Shown here: positions 1-11,639 of the stretch, piece after piece
Layout: each line of letters opens with the position of its first letter
How positions within the stretch are numbered: the stretch's first letter is position 1
DNA from: Adiantum capillus-veneris
Lineage: Eukaryota; Streptophyta; Polypodiopsida; Polypodiales; Pteridaceae
Length of the DNA stretch: 64,000 nucleotides
Assembly: GCA_014529385.2 (NCBI GenBank)
Contig: CM043948.1
Location: 20,574,951 to 20,638,950, forward strand
Direction of reading: 5' to 3'
Notes under the pieces: generated by a model
Database searches by the model: none
The model's input: only the letters and a program-made list of their open reading frames with translations
What the model was told of the DNA's origin: nothing
Position numbers and translations under genes: made by a program

Positions 1-840
1 GAGCATTTATTTGTGCAGGACGTGCCAGTGGACTCTCTAGAGACTGAGATAGAGTGGCAGTGCTCTAGTGAGGCACAACATGTGTTGTCAAAGTTTATGC
101 AGGTTGAGGTAAAGCAGATTTGCTCCCTAGAGACACAGACATGGAGTTCTTTGATATGATCATGTTGGAGGCTGATGAGTTGGTGCCAGGACGCACAGTT
201 TTGCCTATGGTGATAGGGACGTAGGTTTCCCAATGTTGGCGTTGATGCATCCATATGCGATGGGTAGTCCTGATGATGTAGTGATAGTACAACCAGGTTT
301 GTGTAGATTTCGTCAGTGTTTGGGCGTCTCATGTTTGCCTTATTCATGTGGAGGCTCGATCAAGCAGTTGTAATGGGAGAATTTGCAGCAAGGATTGTCA
401 GTCATGTGATGGATGACACAAGCATGATGCATAGTAGAGTTTTGCAGACCATACACACTAGTCTACGGGATTCACATGCAGGCTCTTGCATGGGTATGCA
501 TGCTCGCCTACCACCAGATCCAATACGATTCCGTGTAGATCAACAAGATGAGCCAATGGGCATAGGTTGAGAGAGTCTCTCACCTAGTTTCTTATACATA
601 CTAGTAGTTTAGCTAGTAGGTCTTACTTATCGGCGCATCGCCTTTAAGTGGGAGATTTTTGGGGTAAAGGAGCACCTCACTCACTTGGTTCCTAAGGTCG
701 CTCCACCCACACCTGTTTCATGCTTCTCCCCTTCCCCACATGCACCGTGAATGCGTGCATCCGTGCACACCCGTACTCACATTTTATATTAAGTTAGTGT
801 AACTTTAGAATTAAAGAAAAAAGAAAGCAAGACCAAAAAA
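1..840. other. Unassigned sequence
   Basis: No recognisable gene. A plus-strand open frame at 316-570 has no motif I know and ends in a proline/arginine-rich tail. A short purine run followed by T-rich DNA near 648-660 faintly resembles the polypurine tract before an LTR, but no partner LTR is visible here, so I do not call an element. Confidence 0.3.
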
Positions 841-902
841 GTTAAACATTAAACAAAATACCTTTAAAAAACTTTAAAAAAAGAGAATAGATAAATAGAT
901 AA

Positions 903-904
<2 letters not shown>

Positions 905-954
<50 letters not shown>

Positions 955-1121
955 GGATAAAGGGAGATATAGAAAGAGAGGGAGAGATAGAGAAAGAGAG
1001 GAGAGGGAGAGATAGAGATATAGAGAAAGAGAGAGAGATATAAAGAGAGGTAGAGGGAGAGGCAGAAATAGAGAGAGAGGGAGAAGTAGAGAGGTAGAGA
1101 AAGAGAGGGATAGAGATAGAA

Positions 1122-1186
<65 letters not shown>

Positions 1187-1191
1187 AAGAG
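905..1191. repeat. (GA)n microsatellite, compound
   Basis: Two pure (GA)n blocks (about 905-946 and 1128-1178) flank a degenerate purine-rich middle with GATA and GGGA interruptions. The open frame read through it on the minus strand is only serine/leucine low complexity and is not a gene. Confidence 0.95.
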
Positions 1192-1244
1192 TTCTATTAT
1201 CGTCCTCAGAGGTCAAATATGACCTATGGGACCAAATGAAGATG

Positions 1245-2703
1245 TCACGTGGTGTGAGTGGAGGTCATAAGTGACTCTCGATGCTCAAAAATGGCTAAAA
1301 TGAGTGTCGCAATAGAGAGTCCACATCGTGGTTGGAAGAGGAAGGTATGCAGGGAGAGCTCATGGCTGAATATATGCGAAAAAGAGGACCTACTGTGGTC
1401 AAAAGTTGAGCACTCAAGTAGTGTGTGGTACTCACTCTCTCGCACTTGACGAGGGCATAAGGTGCAAAGTCGATGAGACTCCTCACCAGTGCAAAGTCGA
1501 TGAGACTCCTCGCCAGTTCCCCAGATGAATGGAGGCAATGGCGTGGATCGCACTCAATGGTATGGGCTCAAGGATGTAGGGATGGGTTCGGTTACCGTGT
1601 TCGGAGAAGAAGAGAGATTTGTAGTTTGGGGCAATGTGTGTGGTGTAATGGCTGAAGCGAGAACCTCCAGATTTCTCCCAAGCCATGATACGTTGGTGTT
1701 GTAAGAAGGCCTCATTAACTTGGGAGTGGATCGATGCATCCTTGACCAAGTGACATGCATCCCATCTTCCAAACCATTTCTTGATGTCAGGCATCCACCC
1801 CGAATTTAGTATTTTGCTCTTGCATGTCTTTTGGACCTTTTGACTTGCTTCATGTGCGATTCTAGGAAGTCTATACAAAGGGCTACATTGTGTCTTAAGC
1901 ATGTACTTCACAATACTTTGCATGCTCAAGACCTCAATGGGAAGCGATCCGGACTCAAGAAGTAAGAGCATGTAGGGTGTTTGTGTCTTGACTTGGAGAA
2001 AGTTGGTGAGAAAACGCTTTTGGACATTCTCAAACTCTTTCCAAGTAGACTTCCCGATGCTACCACCCCACACCTCCACTCCATAAAGAAGCACCGGTGT
2101 AACCAATGTGTCAAAGAGGTACTTTTTGAGAGTCCAACACTTAATCTCTCCAGCATTGCACATGTTCTCAAATGCATAATAAGCCCTCTTTCTGGCTTCC
2201 AAGCGACGCATTGCGCAATCCTTCCATCTATGATTGGATGGAACCTCAAGGCCAAGGTGCTTGAAGCTATCTACCACTTCAAGTTGCTCATTGTTGTATA
2301 CAATGCATGGCTTTTTCATCATTGAGGGTCTTTACAAGCATAACCTTGGTTTTGGATCCATTCACGATCAGCCCACTATGTAGGGTAAAGGGCTCCAAGA
2401 CACTCATAAGCTTTTGTGCATCTTCTAAGGTATGTGCCAAGAGCACTACATCATCGGCATAAGCAAAAGCATGATCACCGCATTTCCGATCTTAACCTCT
2501 TCTATGCCTTCTTGTTGCATAAAAATCAAGAACCATGCATTCCAATTCATCAATGAGTAGCCCAAATAGGGTTGGGGAAAGTGGGCATCCTTGTTTGACA
2601 CCAATGGTGCTTGCAAAAAATTCTGAAATTCAACCATAAAATGGCATTGTTTCAGCATTTGGTTGCTCATATAATTTCCTACAACGTGTGTACATATCCA
2701 CAA
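1245..2703 (-). pseudogene. LINE (non-LTR retrotransposon) reverse transcriptase, 3' part, decayed
   Basis: Read right to left, this is the second half of a plant LINE ORF2. Near 2540-2620 the minus strand encodes the RT block GVKQGCPLSPTLFGL. The catalytic YADD lies at 2450-2461. The thumb and connection follow (LLYGVEVWG, 2322-1483), then a cysteine/histidine cluster (C-x2-C...H-x4-C) like the RVT zinc-binding domain near 1400-1450. The frame is broken between about 2322 and 2450 and again near 1500. The endonuclease and RT fingers are missing: the relic stops at a CA microsatellite at 2708. No poly(A) tail is visible at the 3' end near 1240. A 27-bp in-frame tandem duplication lies at 1463-1516. 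It is a dead fragment; the LINE assignment is firm, the clade is not resolved. Confidence 0.85.
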
Positions 2704-2705
2704 GA

Positions 2706-2707
<2 letters not shown>

Positions 2708-2752
<45 letters not shown>

Positions 2753-2925
2753 GAGCGAGAGAGGGAGGGAGATTGATTAGCCCGAGAGCCTTTATAAATG
2801 TGTATATGTCCGTATATATGTGTGTGTATGCATGAATATATGTGTGTATATGTTCGTATCTATGTATAGATTTGTATGCATGTGTGTATGTATATATGTA
2901 TGTGCATGTATTTATACACTAAAGA
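2708..2925. repeat. (CA)n microsatellite grading into TG/TA-rich repeat
   Basis: Pure (CA)n runs from 2708 to 2749. It is followed by a short GA-rich stretch and then degenerate TGTATATG-type repeats to about 2925. The microsatellite sits exactly at the truncated 5' side of the LINE relic. Confidence 0.9.
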
Positions 2926-3492
2926 AGGGAGCATAGGACCCAATGGTTTTACGCTTCCTCTTGGGTATAGTCCCTTTTTAATTGTGGTGTTGTGGTTTAC
3001 AATCCACTCATGTATGGATTATCACAATGTACGTGTGGTTTTACCACGGTTGAGATGATATCTAAAGAGGTGCAAGTAGACTATTGGCACTACTAGCCCC
3101 AACTTAGGTCTAATAGTATACATGTGCGTAAGATGTCCTAATACTACCTTACCTTTAATGTAGATGTTAGACGAGAGACCACCTATTAGGGAGCACCCCA
3201 GTCACTCCTCCTTTGGTTGGTTCACGTCCTAGATGGGTCCCCCTTCCAGGATAGACATCACCTCTAGTGGGTAGACGTCTCCTATAGTGCATGCGACTCT
3301 TGAGCAGGCATGGTCCCTCTTACACCTAAAAAGGTGCCAACCCATCTACTCAAGTTCCTTTGCTAGTGGTAGATCCATACCTCTAGCGTGTACTCTCTTT
3401 GCGGGACGAGTACCTTCGTTTAACGCAGGCATTGTTTGGCTGATGTACTCCATATCAGCTTGCGGTCTACAATATTTCTTAGTAGACCACAC
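2926..3492. other. Unassigned sequence left of E1
   Basis: No motif or repeat partner recognised. The stretch ends where the copy shared with 39420 begins, so it is taken as flanking DNA of E1. Confidence 0.4.
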
Positions 3493-4131
3493 TATCAGGA
3501 GTTTTTTGGAGCAAGGGGTTGTGTATATGTACATACACATGCATGGTGCATCGAATAAAGGATTGCCCATTTTCCAGAGCCAGGTGGTTACGTGGGGCCC
3601 ACATGTGTACAGGTAGGACAACATGTACATACTGCATCGTTTTTCACTATTACATGTACCAGTGTGTTTTTCTATAATAATGAGGAGTTGGTAGCGTGTA
3701 AAAATTCTCGAGGAAGTTATCTGCGGGCTGACGGCATGAGATAAGCAGGTGCGTCAGATGGCATCTAGTGGCGTGAGGAGGCTGAATGATACTTGCACGT
3801 GGATAAGTACGGACACAACGTGGGTGTTTCCTTGTGATAATTATGCAGAAAGGTCATCATGAAGACCATCTTTTGGGTCCACTTCACGTGATGGAGGGAT
3901 GCATTATTGGAAAAAGCTGAGTGCCAGGTGTGCGGATGATGCAAAAAAGGTGACAACTATGCACTGCGAGGTCAGTTTTTGGCCTGTTCGGGGTCCGTTT
4001 GAGGTCATCTAAAAGGCCAAGGGTGCCCAAGTAATAAAGCTAAGTGTGGGAACTGAAAAAACTAAGAGAAGACCAGAAAAAACGTGGAGAAGAGAGGAGG
4101 AACAGCCACAATTGTGTTTTTGGGGTTTTTG
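3493..4131 (+). repeat. E1 5' LTR (part shared with the 3' copy)
   Basis: Aligns by eye with 39420-40065 from the first bases (TATCAGGAG against TGTCAGGAG) to a shared T-rich stretch at 4131. The 5' LTR probably continues beyond 4131, because the right copy is cut there rather than ending in a normal CA terminus. Confidence 0.85.
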
Positions 4132-5676
4132 GAGCCTGTTTTGGCCGTAAACTGCTCATCCGAGGTCGGATTTGAGCACTTTGACATTGTAGACTGGGGT
4201 TTTGGGCCATTCCGGATGCGATGGCACTGTCCATTTTGCCAAATTCCTCACTCTTTTTCTGCTGTTTTGGCTGTGTAAGTTTCTCCTATGAGCGAAGCTT
4301 CTGCTCCAATTTGTGATTGTATCTGGTACATTTTACCCATATTGTGTGAGCTATTTGCTCCATTGGTGTTGGCACAAGATCTATTGTATCTAAACATAAA
4401 AAATTCTCCTCTTTTGAGTTGAGTTTTTGGGTGTGTGTGTGTCTCTCTCTGTGTGGAGTGGGTAAACGGATAGTCTCTCTCCTCTCGCTCCATCGGTGTG
4501 TTCCCTGTCTCGGCCAGGTGCGTTGTGTAAGCCGAGTACCCATAGTGTGTGTGTATATCATCCCAAGAGTGTGTGTCGGATCATTATAGAGGCGTTCTGT
4601 GTGTTTCCATCCCACTCACATTCTTTTGGCGCCCCCACGGAGGATCTTCTTCGAGTACCTTCTGCTTCGAGCTTCAAGCTTCGAGATTCGGGATTACAGG
4701 TTGCAGATTACAGGTTACAGGTTACAGGTTACAGGTTATAGGTTACAGGTACAGGTGATTCACATAGGAACAGGAAACTGGATTATAGTGATGTACTAGC
4801 AGTGGAGTCACTTGCAGTTGCCGTGGGTATGCATCATTTGGCACTTGTTAGAGCGCATTGTCTGCTGGACTGTACGTTACTTGTGGAAACTGTCATTGTA
4901 CGCCTTTGTGGAGCCATATTTGGTTTTATTTGGCAGTCCTAGCCATTTCTGAGACTTGGTCTAGAAGATAGTCATTTCTGAGACTTGACTATACGCGATT
5001 TGCATTAGCCTTCGTGAGAGGGTCGATAGCGTGAGGTTTTATTGAGTTGGGGGATTCTCAAATGTGGAGATCCTTTCAGTGATACAGGTAGCTGGAGCAC
5101 CCTTTTCATGACCTTGCCATAGGCTATGTACTAGTGATTCCTAATTGATGCTCGGGTTCTATTGTTGGCAGTTTATGCATACATATACAGTCTATATTTT
5201 GGGTTCTTACTGCTCTACTTCTGGGGAAACTCTGTCAAATTTTTTCCAAGTTATGATGGCTGGTCTTTTGGTCTTTTGAGCCATTTATGCTGTTATGCTG
5301 CTGAAATTATGGCAAAATCAGAGGATAAGTCAGGTATGCCTTCTTGGGAGCTGCATGGTTGACTTTAATGGATGATCAAAATGGCCCTCAATTCACTCCT
5401 TTTCATTTAACTCAGAGAATCCAGATAAATGTTCATGTGTCCAGGAAGATTTTTTTCCAGCAGCGCATAGTCTTTATGTTCGGGCCAAGAAGATTAAGAG
5501 AGATCCTGGAATGTCCTTTGCCTGTTGTAATTCCGATGATTAACTATGAAAACTCATTTAATGTGCTATCTAAAGTTGAGCTCCATTGAAGTTTCTGGGG
5601 ATTGAGTTAGTCAAAAGTTTTGGGTTCTTGCACGTGTGTTTGAAGGGGTTCTCGAAGCATCGTAGCTTGGGTAGCC
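4132..5676 (+). other. E1 remainder of 5' LTR and untranslated leader
   Basis: No gene. CT/TG-rich DNA near 4420-4500 looks like R-U5. An imperfect direct repeat (CATTTCTGAGACTT) occurs at about 4945 and 4975. I could not identify the primer binding site or the LTR end with confidence. Confidence 0.5.
4683..4760 (+). repeat. Tandem heptamer TTACAGG
   Basis: About nine imperfect copies of TTACAGG, with variants such as TTGCAGA and TTATAGG, in the E1 leader. Confidence 0.85.
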
Positions 5677-6570
5677 ATGGCTTTCTCTTATCTGGAGTTA
5701 AATGGAAGAAGTGATGAAGATGTGGAAGACTTTTTGGAAAAGATGGAGGTTGCATGCATTAGCAACCAGATTCATGATCCTGCGCAGATGTTACATCTTC
5801 TCCAAATTTGTTTGAAGAGTGATGCACGAGTTTGGTCCAAAGCATTTGAAGAGGAGTTGCGTGTGGCTGATCCAGCTGTGAGATTGAGTTGGGACAATCT
5901 AAGGCATGGATTGGAAGTGGAGTTTGTGAAGATAGAAGATCATGACAAAGTGTGGCAAGAAGTATATGCTTTAGTGAAAAAGGAAGGTGAGCCAGTAGAT
6001 GCGTACATACGTAAGTTTTTATTGGCATGGGAGCGGATGTGCAAGGCCTTAGCACCACAAGTACCCCCACCTGACATGATGAAGAAGGACAGGTTCTTGG
6101 CTGGTCTTTGGGAGAATATACGTTGGAGAGTGGAGCTAAAGAAGCCTAGGACATATGAGGATGCACTAGAGGCGGCAAGGAACAAAGAGTGGAAGCTGAG
6201 AAAAATGAGCCAGCTAGGAGTAGAGTCTTTGCCCATGAGATTTGATTTTCAGCCTATGGATTCTTCGTAAGGTCGCATGCCAGGGGTTCATCATGAACCA
6301 GTGGTTGCTGTTACTCCTCAGGTTATGCCAGTAGTGGTCACCACAACAGGGTTAAGGCAAGACATGAGGCAAGTGGTAGATTTAATGAAGAATCTCAGCC
6401 TAAACACGCTAGGGAAAGTGGGAAATAATCGATGTTGAGGGAGGTTTGCAAATCAGCCAGGAGGTGAAGAAAGACCTAGGAATGGTGTTAGACAAAGCAA
6501 TGGTAGGTTTTGGAGGCAGACGCCCACATGTTATAATTGCGGAGAGTTGGGCCACATCATCCCACAATGT
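5677..6570 (+). pseudogene. E1 gag with CCHC zinc knuckle
   Basis: The first frame (5677-6270, 197 codons) is a Ty3-type capsid region. It has an N-terminal stretch about a small substrate graph typical of these proteins (FLEKMEVACISNQI), a W at the helix before the assembly region, and the YEDALEAA-type end. It would form the virus-like particle in the cytoplasm. It stops at TAA 6268-6270, and a second in-frame stop (TGA 6436-6438) follows. The same frame then encodes a canonical knuckle CYNCGELGHIIPQC (C-x2-C-x4-H-x4-C, 6529-6570), which would bind genomic RNA. The start ATG at 5677 is the first in the frame after the leader. Non-functional because of the stops. Confidence 0.8.
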
Positions 6571-7624
6571 GATAAGCCACCAAGGATGGGGGGAGACATG
6601 TATCCATTGCCAAGACAGGTGCTAACTAGGTCGAATGATTATGGCATCGAAATTAAGGGAGAAGAAGGAACCAGTGGATTAACCCAAGAGGAAAAGGGAA
6701 AGACAAAAGTGCTAAGTGTAGTCACCTTGGAGAAGGCATCAAAGCTAGAGGATACATTAGTGATGCCTATTGGGAAGAGGACCACAAAGGACAAGGAAGG
6801 AAGAAATGCCCCAGGTCCTAGTAAGAAGAAGGGAAAGAGCAATGAAGGCGAGGATGTCAAGGCCAAGAGGAAAAGGAGAGCTCGTCGCAAGTTTCATGTT
6901 TCAGATTTTCCACTAGGGGATGGGCAATTAAGCTATGACTTGAAGGAGGATCTGACAAGCAGGAAGGCAGATGTTACTTTTGGGCAGCTTATAGAGATGG
7001 TGCCTAAGCTAAAGCGCCAATGGAAGAGGATGGTTAACCCAATGGAGAAAGAGCCAGAGAGAGGTTCAGTGAAGGTGTTGGCGATGGATGAGCTACCAGA
7101 CATTTGTCCAATAGTAGATGTGTGGCACAAAAGAAAAAATCTGGGACAAGGTTATGTGGATGGCGGAGCCCAAATATGTGTCATAATGCACTCATGCGTT
7201 GAGAAGATGGGTCTTACAGTGACTGGGGTGTCAAGCTTCCAGATCAGATTGGCAAACCATCAGAAAGTAAAATGTTTGGGTGTTGTAAAGAGCTTAAGCA
7301 TATGATGCAAAGGCGGTGGTTGATTTTCATGTGATGCCAGCGGGGTTGGGAGCATATCCTATTATACTGGGTAGACCATGGTTACGTGCAGTGGGAGCTG
7401 TTCAAGATTGGAGACATGGTACGATTAGCCTCTATGGAAAGACAATTGCCAAGAAGCTATATAATATGGACACAAGGAAACGATTGGAAGAGCTTTATGA
7501 AGATGAGGATGATTCTAGTGATGAAGACTATTCCACAGTGATGACTGACGAGGATAGTGATAGTACTACTAGTAGTGACGAGGATGCTGATGTTGCATTT
7601 CTTTTGATGGACAGAGAAACCTAG
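6571..7624 (+). pseudogene. E1 protease region
   Basis: Continuing the gag frame, a lysine-rich linker (about 6680-6890) leads to a retropepsin whose active-site loop reads DGGAQICVI, with the catalytic Asp codon at 7159-7161. DGGA in place of DSGA or DTGA is common in plant Ty3 proteases. The frame closes at 7305 and the C-terminal half, with ILGRPWLR near 7360-7385, continues in the next frame (7316-7624). One frameshift therefore splits the domain. An acidic tail follows, rich in D, E and S. It would cleave the polyprotein, but as written it cannot be made in one piece. Confidence 0.8.
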
Positions 7625-7936
7625 GAGTCTGGTTTACTTGCATTTGCGAATGAGGTTGAAGATGAAAGTGAAGGGCCTTATGAAGTGATTGAAGGACTGA
7701 TGCAAACCAAGGTTGAATTGTCAAAGAAGCAAGAATTGATGACACAAATGATCAGTGGATACCTCTAAGCTATGGAGAAGGAGATATATTTGCACATGCT
7801 GGCTAGTTTTCCTGATTTGTTCATTACTTCATATGAAGAGATTAGAGGGTTAAAAGGAGAAGAGATGCATATAGACCTGAAAGAAGGTGCTAAGCCAGTT
7901 GTTTGCGGGTCGCCGCGACGGATGTCCATAGCATAG
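7625..7936 (+). pseudogene. E1 region just before RT, truncated
   Basis: In the same frame as the protease tail, after TAG 7622 and a TAA near 7766, the translation shows a block typical of the pre-RT linker of Ty3 pol (FPDLFITSYEEIRGL, then IDLKEGAKPV). Similarity ends near 7936, before any RT fingers motif. The rest of RT is not found on either side of E2. Confidence 0.65.
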
Positions 7937-8182
7937 CTTTCAAGCATCAACATATTTATCAATACAGGGGAAGCGACTCGGATGAGGCATGGAAACTCAC
8001 TAGGTTGTCAAGCCTAATGAAGTGAACTCGATGAGATGCAACTACTATCTCTACAAGTAAATCAAACGCATCACTGCCAAGTAATCTGACTATGTCCTTC
8101 TACCCAGCTCTACAGTCGTCATGCCCGTTTACCATGCAAATCTATTCGGAATCGCACAAAACTTGAAGGGAGTCTTCAGGGG
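7937..8182. other. Junction filler between E1 and E2
   Basis: About 250 bp that continue neither the E1 pol frame nor the E2 LTR. It probably reflects rearrangement at the nested insertion. No target duplication of E2 can be recognised. Confidence 0.4.
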
Positions 8183-9353
8183 ACTATTAGGATCATATCC
8201 TATCATTGTCACAGCATTCTGGAGAGGTACCACGATCGCGATCGTTCGTCTCAAAGTCAACAAAAACAGTGAACAATTGATCCTAATGGGTCGTTTTAGG
8301 GTCCCTAAAGCCCCTTCTAGGATCGAAACGACATAAAACACGCATATAAACACTCAAAACAGCGATTTAAAGCCTCAAACACATAGTCGGAAACCTTCAC
8401 CGAATCTTGAATGATTATACTTGAAGGAAAGAGCAAGAGGAGAGGAACACAATGCAATAATCAAAACTGAATTTGGATTACCGTAGCTGCAATGGCGAAG
8501 ATTACAAGTTTGAACAAGAAGGAGCTCTCGTTCGTACGCTGTCTTCTTAGTTTCTCCTTCCAAAAGATCATCCCCCACTTACAGAAAATGACCTTTATAG
8601 ATTAGGTCTTTGCAAAAAATGGCTTGTCCGGCCATAAGCCCCTAATCTTAAAACTGGTTCTCTAATATACAATTGCTCCCAAAAGAATAATCATGCATCC
8701 TTGATAATTTCCCGGCTTAGAGATGCTTCTTTACAAAAGAATTTTACAATGGTTTCTCAGGAAAATATGGTCCTTCTGGCCATGAATCTGATGAATCTAG
8801 CAACAGTCAAGGCCATTAAGAGGTCGAATGTGTATATATTTACATAATGTGTGTGTTTTTTCATTATTTAGAGTTCAGTTTTGAACAAATTCGATCAAAA
8901 CCTGGCATTTAAAGCCTCAAACACGTAGTCGGAAACCTTCACCGAATCTTGAATGATTATACTTGAAGGAAAGAGCAAGAGGAGAGGAACACAATGCAAT
9001 AATCAAAACTGAATTTGGATTACCGTAGTTGCAATGGCGAAGATTACAAGTTTGAACAAGAGGGAGCTCTCGTTCGTACGCTGTCTTCTTAGTTTCTCCT
9101 TCCAAAAGATCATCCCCCACTTACAGAAAATGACCTTTATAGATTAGGTCTTTGCAAAAAATGGCTTGTCCAGCCATAAGCCCCTAATCTTAAAACTAGC
9201 TCTCTAATATACAATTGCGCCCAAAAGAATAATCATACATCCTTGACAATTTCCCGGCTTAGAGATGCTTCTTTACAAAAGAATTTTACAATGGTTTCTC
9301 AAGAAAATATGGTCCTTCTGGCCACGGCCACCTGTTGCCTCTTCCGCCAAACA
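8183..9353 (-). repeat. E2 3' LTR with internal duplication
   Basis: On the minus strand it begins TGTTTGGCGG directly after a polypurine tract and ends CCTAATAGT. 8183-8583 matches the right-hand LTR (36847-37247). A roughly 414-bp block (8368-8781) is repeated at 8908-9321. About 120 bp between the copies (8786-8906) match 23490-23610 in inverted orientation. Without the duplication the LTR would be about 620 bp. The open frames at 8375-8578 and 8917-9120 are copies of each other inside the LTR and are not genes. Confidence 0.8.
8233..8244. promoter_or_regulatory. CGATCGCGATCG palindrome in the E2 3' LTR
   Basis: Perfect 12-bp palindrome preceded by GGTAC, as in the leader copies. The matching site in the other LTR is at 36897-36908. 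A protein-binding role is inferred only from repetition and symmetry. Confidence 0.5.
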
Positions 9354-9373
9354 CTCCCCCCTTCCTTATCCTT
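9354..9373 (-). other. E2 polypurine tract
   Basis: The minus strand reads AAGGAAGGGGGGAG immediately before the LTR start TGTTTGG. This is the expected second-strand primer and fixes the LTR boundary. Confidence 0.8.
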
Positions 9374-9391
9374 GCACGCCCTCGTGCATGT

Positions 9392-9860
9392 TCAGTGCTT
9401 TGGCCGTTGATGTGGCTCTAATGAAGCGAGTGTCGCTGAAAAGCTTCTTGTTTGCAGTACGGCTTTGAGGGCTTCTTGGTGTTGTCTGAATGGATTTTCT
9501 GATAATGTGTGTTGGTATGCCACATACCTTGCCTTGAGGTCCTTCGCCATGGGATGAAAAATCCTTGAATCTATTTCGAAGAATCCTGTGACGAAGGCCT
9601 CTTCAAATGTTTGCAGGTAGTGTGATGGCAGGTACATTAGCCTGGAGTACATGGCCATCAAGATGTGTCAGGGCGGTGAATCCTGTAGATTCCAACAGAT
9701 GCCTCTGTGTCCTTCCAAGAACAGATTCCACGGATGATCGTCGCCTTCAGTGTCTTTAAACACCTGGATACAGGTGATGATCATCCAGGCTATCTTTACT
9801 AACATCTAGCAGGCTAAATCGGGGACATCCCGTAGAAAAGTCACTGTTGAGTTCAGTGTG
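9392..9860 (-). pseudogene. E2 accessory ORF, C-terminal part
   Basis: When E3 is excluded at its CTGAC duplication, the frame of the accessory ORF at 18413-21351 runs on into this segment and ends at TGA 9392-9394, about 20 bp before the polypurine tract. Two in-frame stops interrupt it (TAG 9806-9808, TGA 9668-9670). The last intact stretch (9392-9661) is helical-looking, with many H, Q, F and A residues. I do not recognise the family. The summed length of both parts is a multiple of three (1,136 codons), which supports one original gene. Confidence 0.65.
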
Positions 9861-9865
9861 CTGAC

Positions 9866-9950
9866 TGTTAAGAAATAAGACGTAGCTAAATAGATATTTG
9901 AGTAGATTACTTAATGGAGAGAGATAGATTTCACACACAAGAGATTGTGG

Positions 9951-10029
<79 letters not shown>

Positions 10030-10096
10030 CACGATATACGTGGTTCACCCAATGTGGGCTACGTCCACGGGAAAGCAGCCACTCAATGGATTTAGG
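9866..10096 (-). repeat. E3 3' LTR remnant with (GA)n
   Basis: Matches 17675-17860, starting TGTTAAGAAATAAGACG on the plus strand. The GA microsatellite inside it is expanded here (about 9953-10025) compared with the other LTR (about 17763-17787). Similarity stops at about 10096. Confidence 0.85.
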
Positions 10097-11020
10097 TTTA
10101 TAGCCCTAGAAGAGACCTAGTCCTGTCTCGTAGTGGAAACGGGACCCTAGAAAAAAAAAATTCCGGCCCTAAATCTTCATCCTTTAGATTAAGGTTTCCT
10201 TAGCCAACGTTTTTTTTCCCTCTAGCATATGTGAGGGCACAGCCGTTGGTGGATTCCTTGTCCAAGTGAAGAAGTTTCTAATCGTTTTAGTGCGCGGGAA
10301 TGGATAGTTACCTTACTAATCAGGTCCACCAGTCCATGATTGACAACCTTAGTCAATCCCCACTTACAACCCCGCACTCACACATGATTCTATTGTTGTT
10401 TAATTACTACCACATTCATTCCACAATTAAAATAATGATTCTTTTTTAACTTTTCAAACTGCATATCCTTAAGACAACCTTTGAAAACAGCATTGAAAGC
10501 ATTCTTTCAAAAAACAGACATCTTTAAACTTAAGACAAGGTACTGTCATTTTAAGGTATCACTGACCAGTACTAACTTGTCTCAAGACCACCTATACAAG
10601 GGTGAAAAACGGCACCCATTCCTTATTTATATAACCGGGGTGGAAAAAGTCTTTACCCAAAGTCCGGGCGCCCATACGCCAAAACCAGTTGCCCATACAA
10701 CCGGGCGGTTCCTCTAGGATAAACTTAAAAGTACTATCCATAAACATAAACAAGCACGGGGTAAAGACTCCACACGTGCCGAGGTAACCGACTCCTCCAT
10801 GATGGTATCTCCATCATTACTCATTACCTGGAGTAAAATAAGGAATCAGAGGTGTCTTGAGACAAGCTGTCTTAAGGATGGCCAAACATTTCTTTCCTAT
10901 TTCAACCAGTCATAACCCAATCAGTCCTTTCCTAATTACAATCATTGCTCGCGGGTTTCGTGGAAGTTACCTTCCATTTACAGCCAGTTTTTTTCCTTCC
11001 TAACCTTATGTATGCAATGC

Positions 11021-11233
11021 TTAACTTAAACTGAAATCTAAAAGTTTATTAATGGCATAATTGAAATCCACCTGGGACTGGTCGTCCATCTGCTGTGGGG
11101 CAGGTGCCCGTAAACTCTCCTCTGTTGGCCTATGGCTAGGCCCTGCTTCATGGTCGTTGGTTGCTTTGTTGCGTTTGTTACTAACATCTTCATCTTCCGT
11201 CAAAGGGTTCCCCCTGGTTCTCTTGGGAGCCAT
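11021..11233 (-). CDS. Hypothetical 70-residue ORF
   Basis: Starts MAPKRTRGNP and is rich in charged and polar residues, ending KLLDFSLS. A basic, disordered beginning of this kind is seen at the start of some retrotransposon gag proteins, but no domain follows before the stop. It could be the start of a truncated gag or chance. Unrecognised. Confidence 0.25.
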   Translation of the reverse strand: MAPKRTRGNPLTEDEDVSNKRNKATNDHEAGPSHRPTEESLRAPAPQQMDDQSQVDFNYAINKLLDFSLS

Positions 11234-11639
11234 TTCGGCAGCCTTATAAAAAGACTTAATCCATTAGAGGATTTATTGAATAACATTTATTTTTCCTTGT
11301 TTTACCCAAAAATAAGGGTTTTGGACCTCGGTTAATTCTTTGGCACTTAGATAATTTTATTTCTTAATTTTTCTTATCCATTATGTACAAAAATTGGTTA
11401 CTTTTGACCAAAATACGTACTTAAACTATTTATCTAAGGTTAGGATAATTATCATAGATTTCCCAAGGTATATTCCTTCTCCGGCATTGATATCAAAGGG
11501 TTTCTATTGACTTTACTATATTTCCCTTTTTTATTCTTCCCAAAAATTTGAGTAATTTTACTAGGATATATAATTAAACTAATTTTCTAATGGTAGAATA
11601 ATTACCATAGGCTCCTTGAGGTCTAATAAACCTTTGATG

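Noticed and set aside
842-1216. 124-residue open frame on the minus strand
   Set aside because: Reads through the GA microsatellite; only Ser/Leu/Ile repeats.
4683-4760. Interstitial telomere repeat
   Set aside because: The unit is TTACAGG, not TTTAGGG.
8375-9120. Two near-identical 67-residue minus-strand ORFs (and a third at 37039)
   Set aside because: All lie inside E2 LTR copies, so their similarity is LTR similarity.
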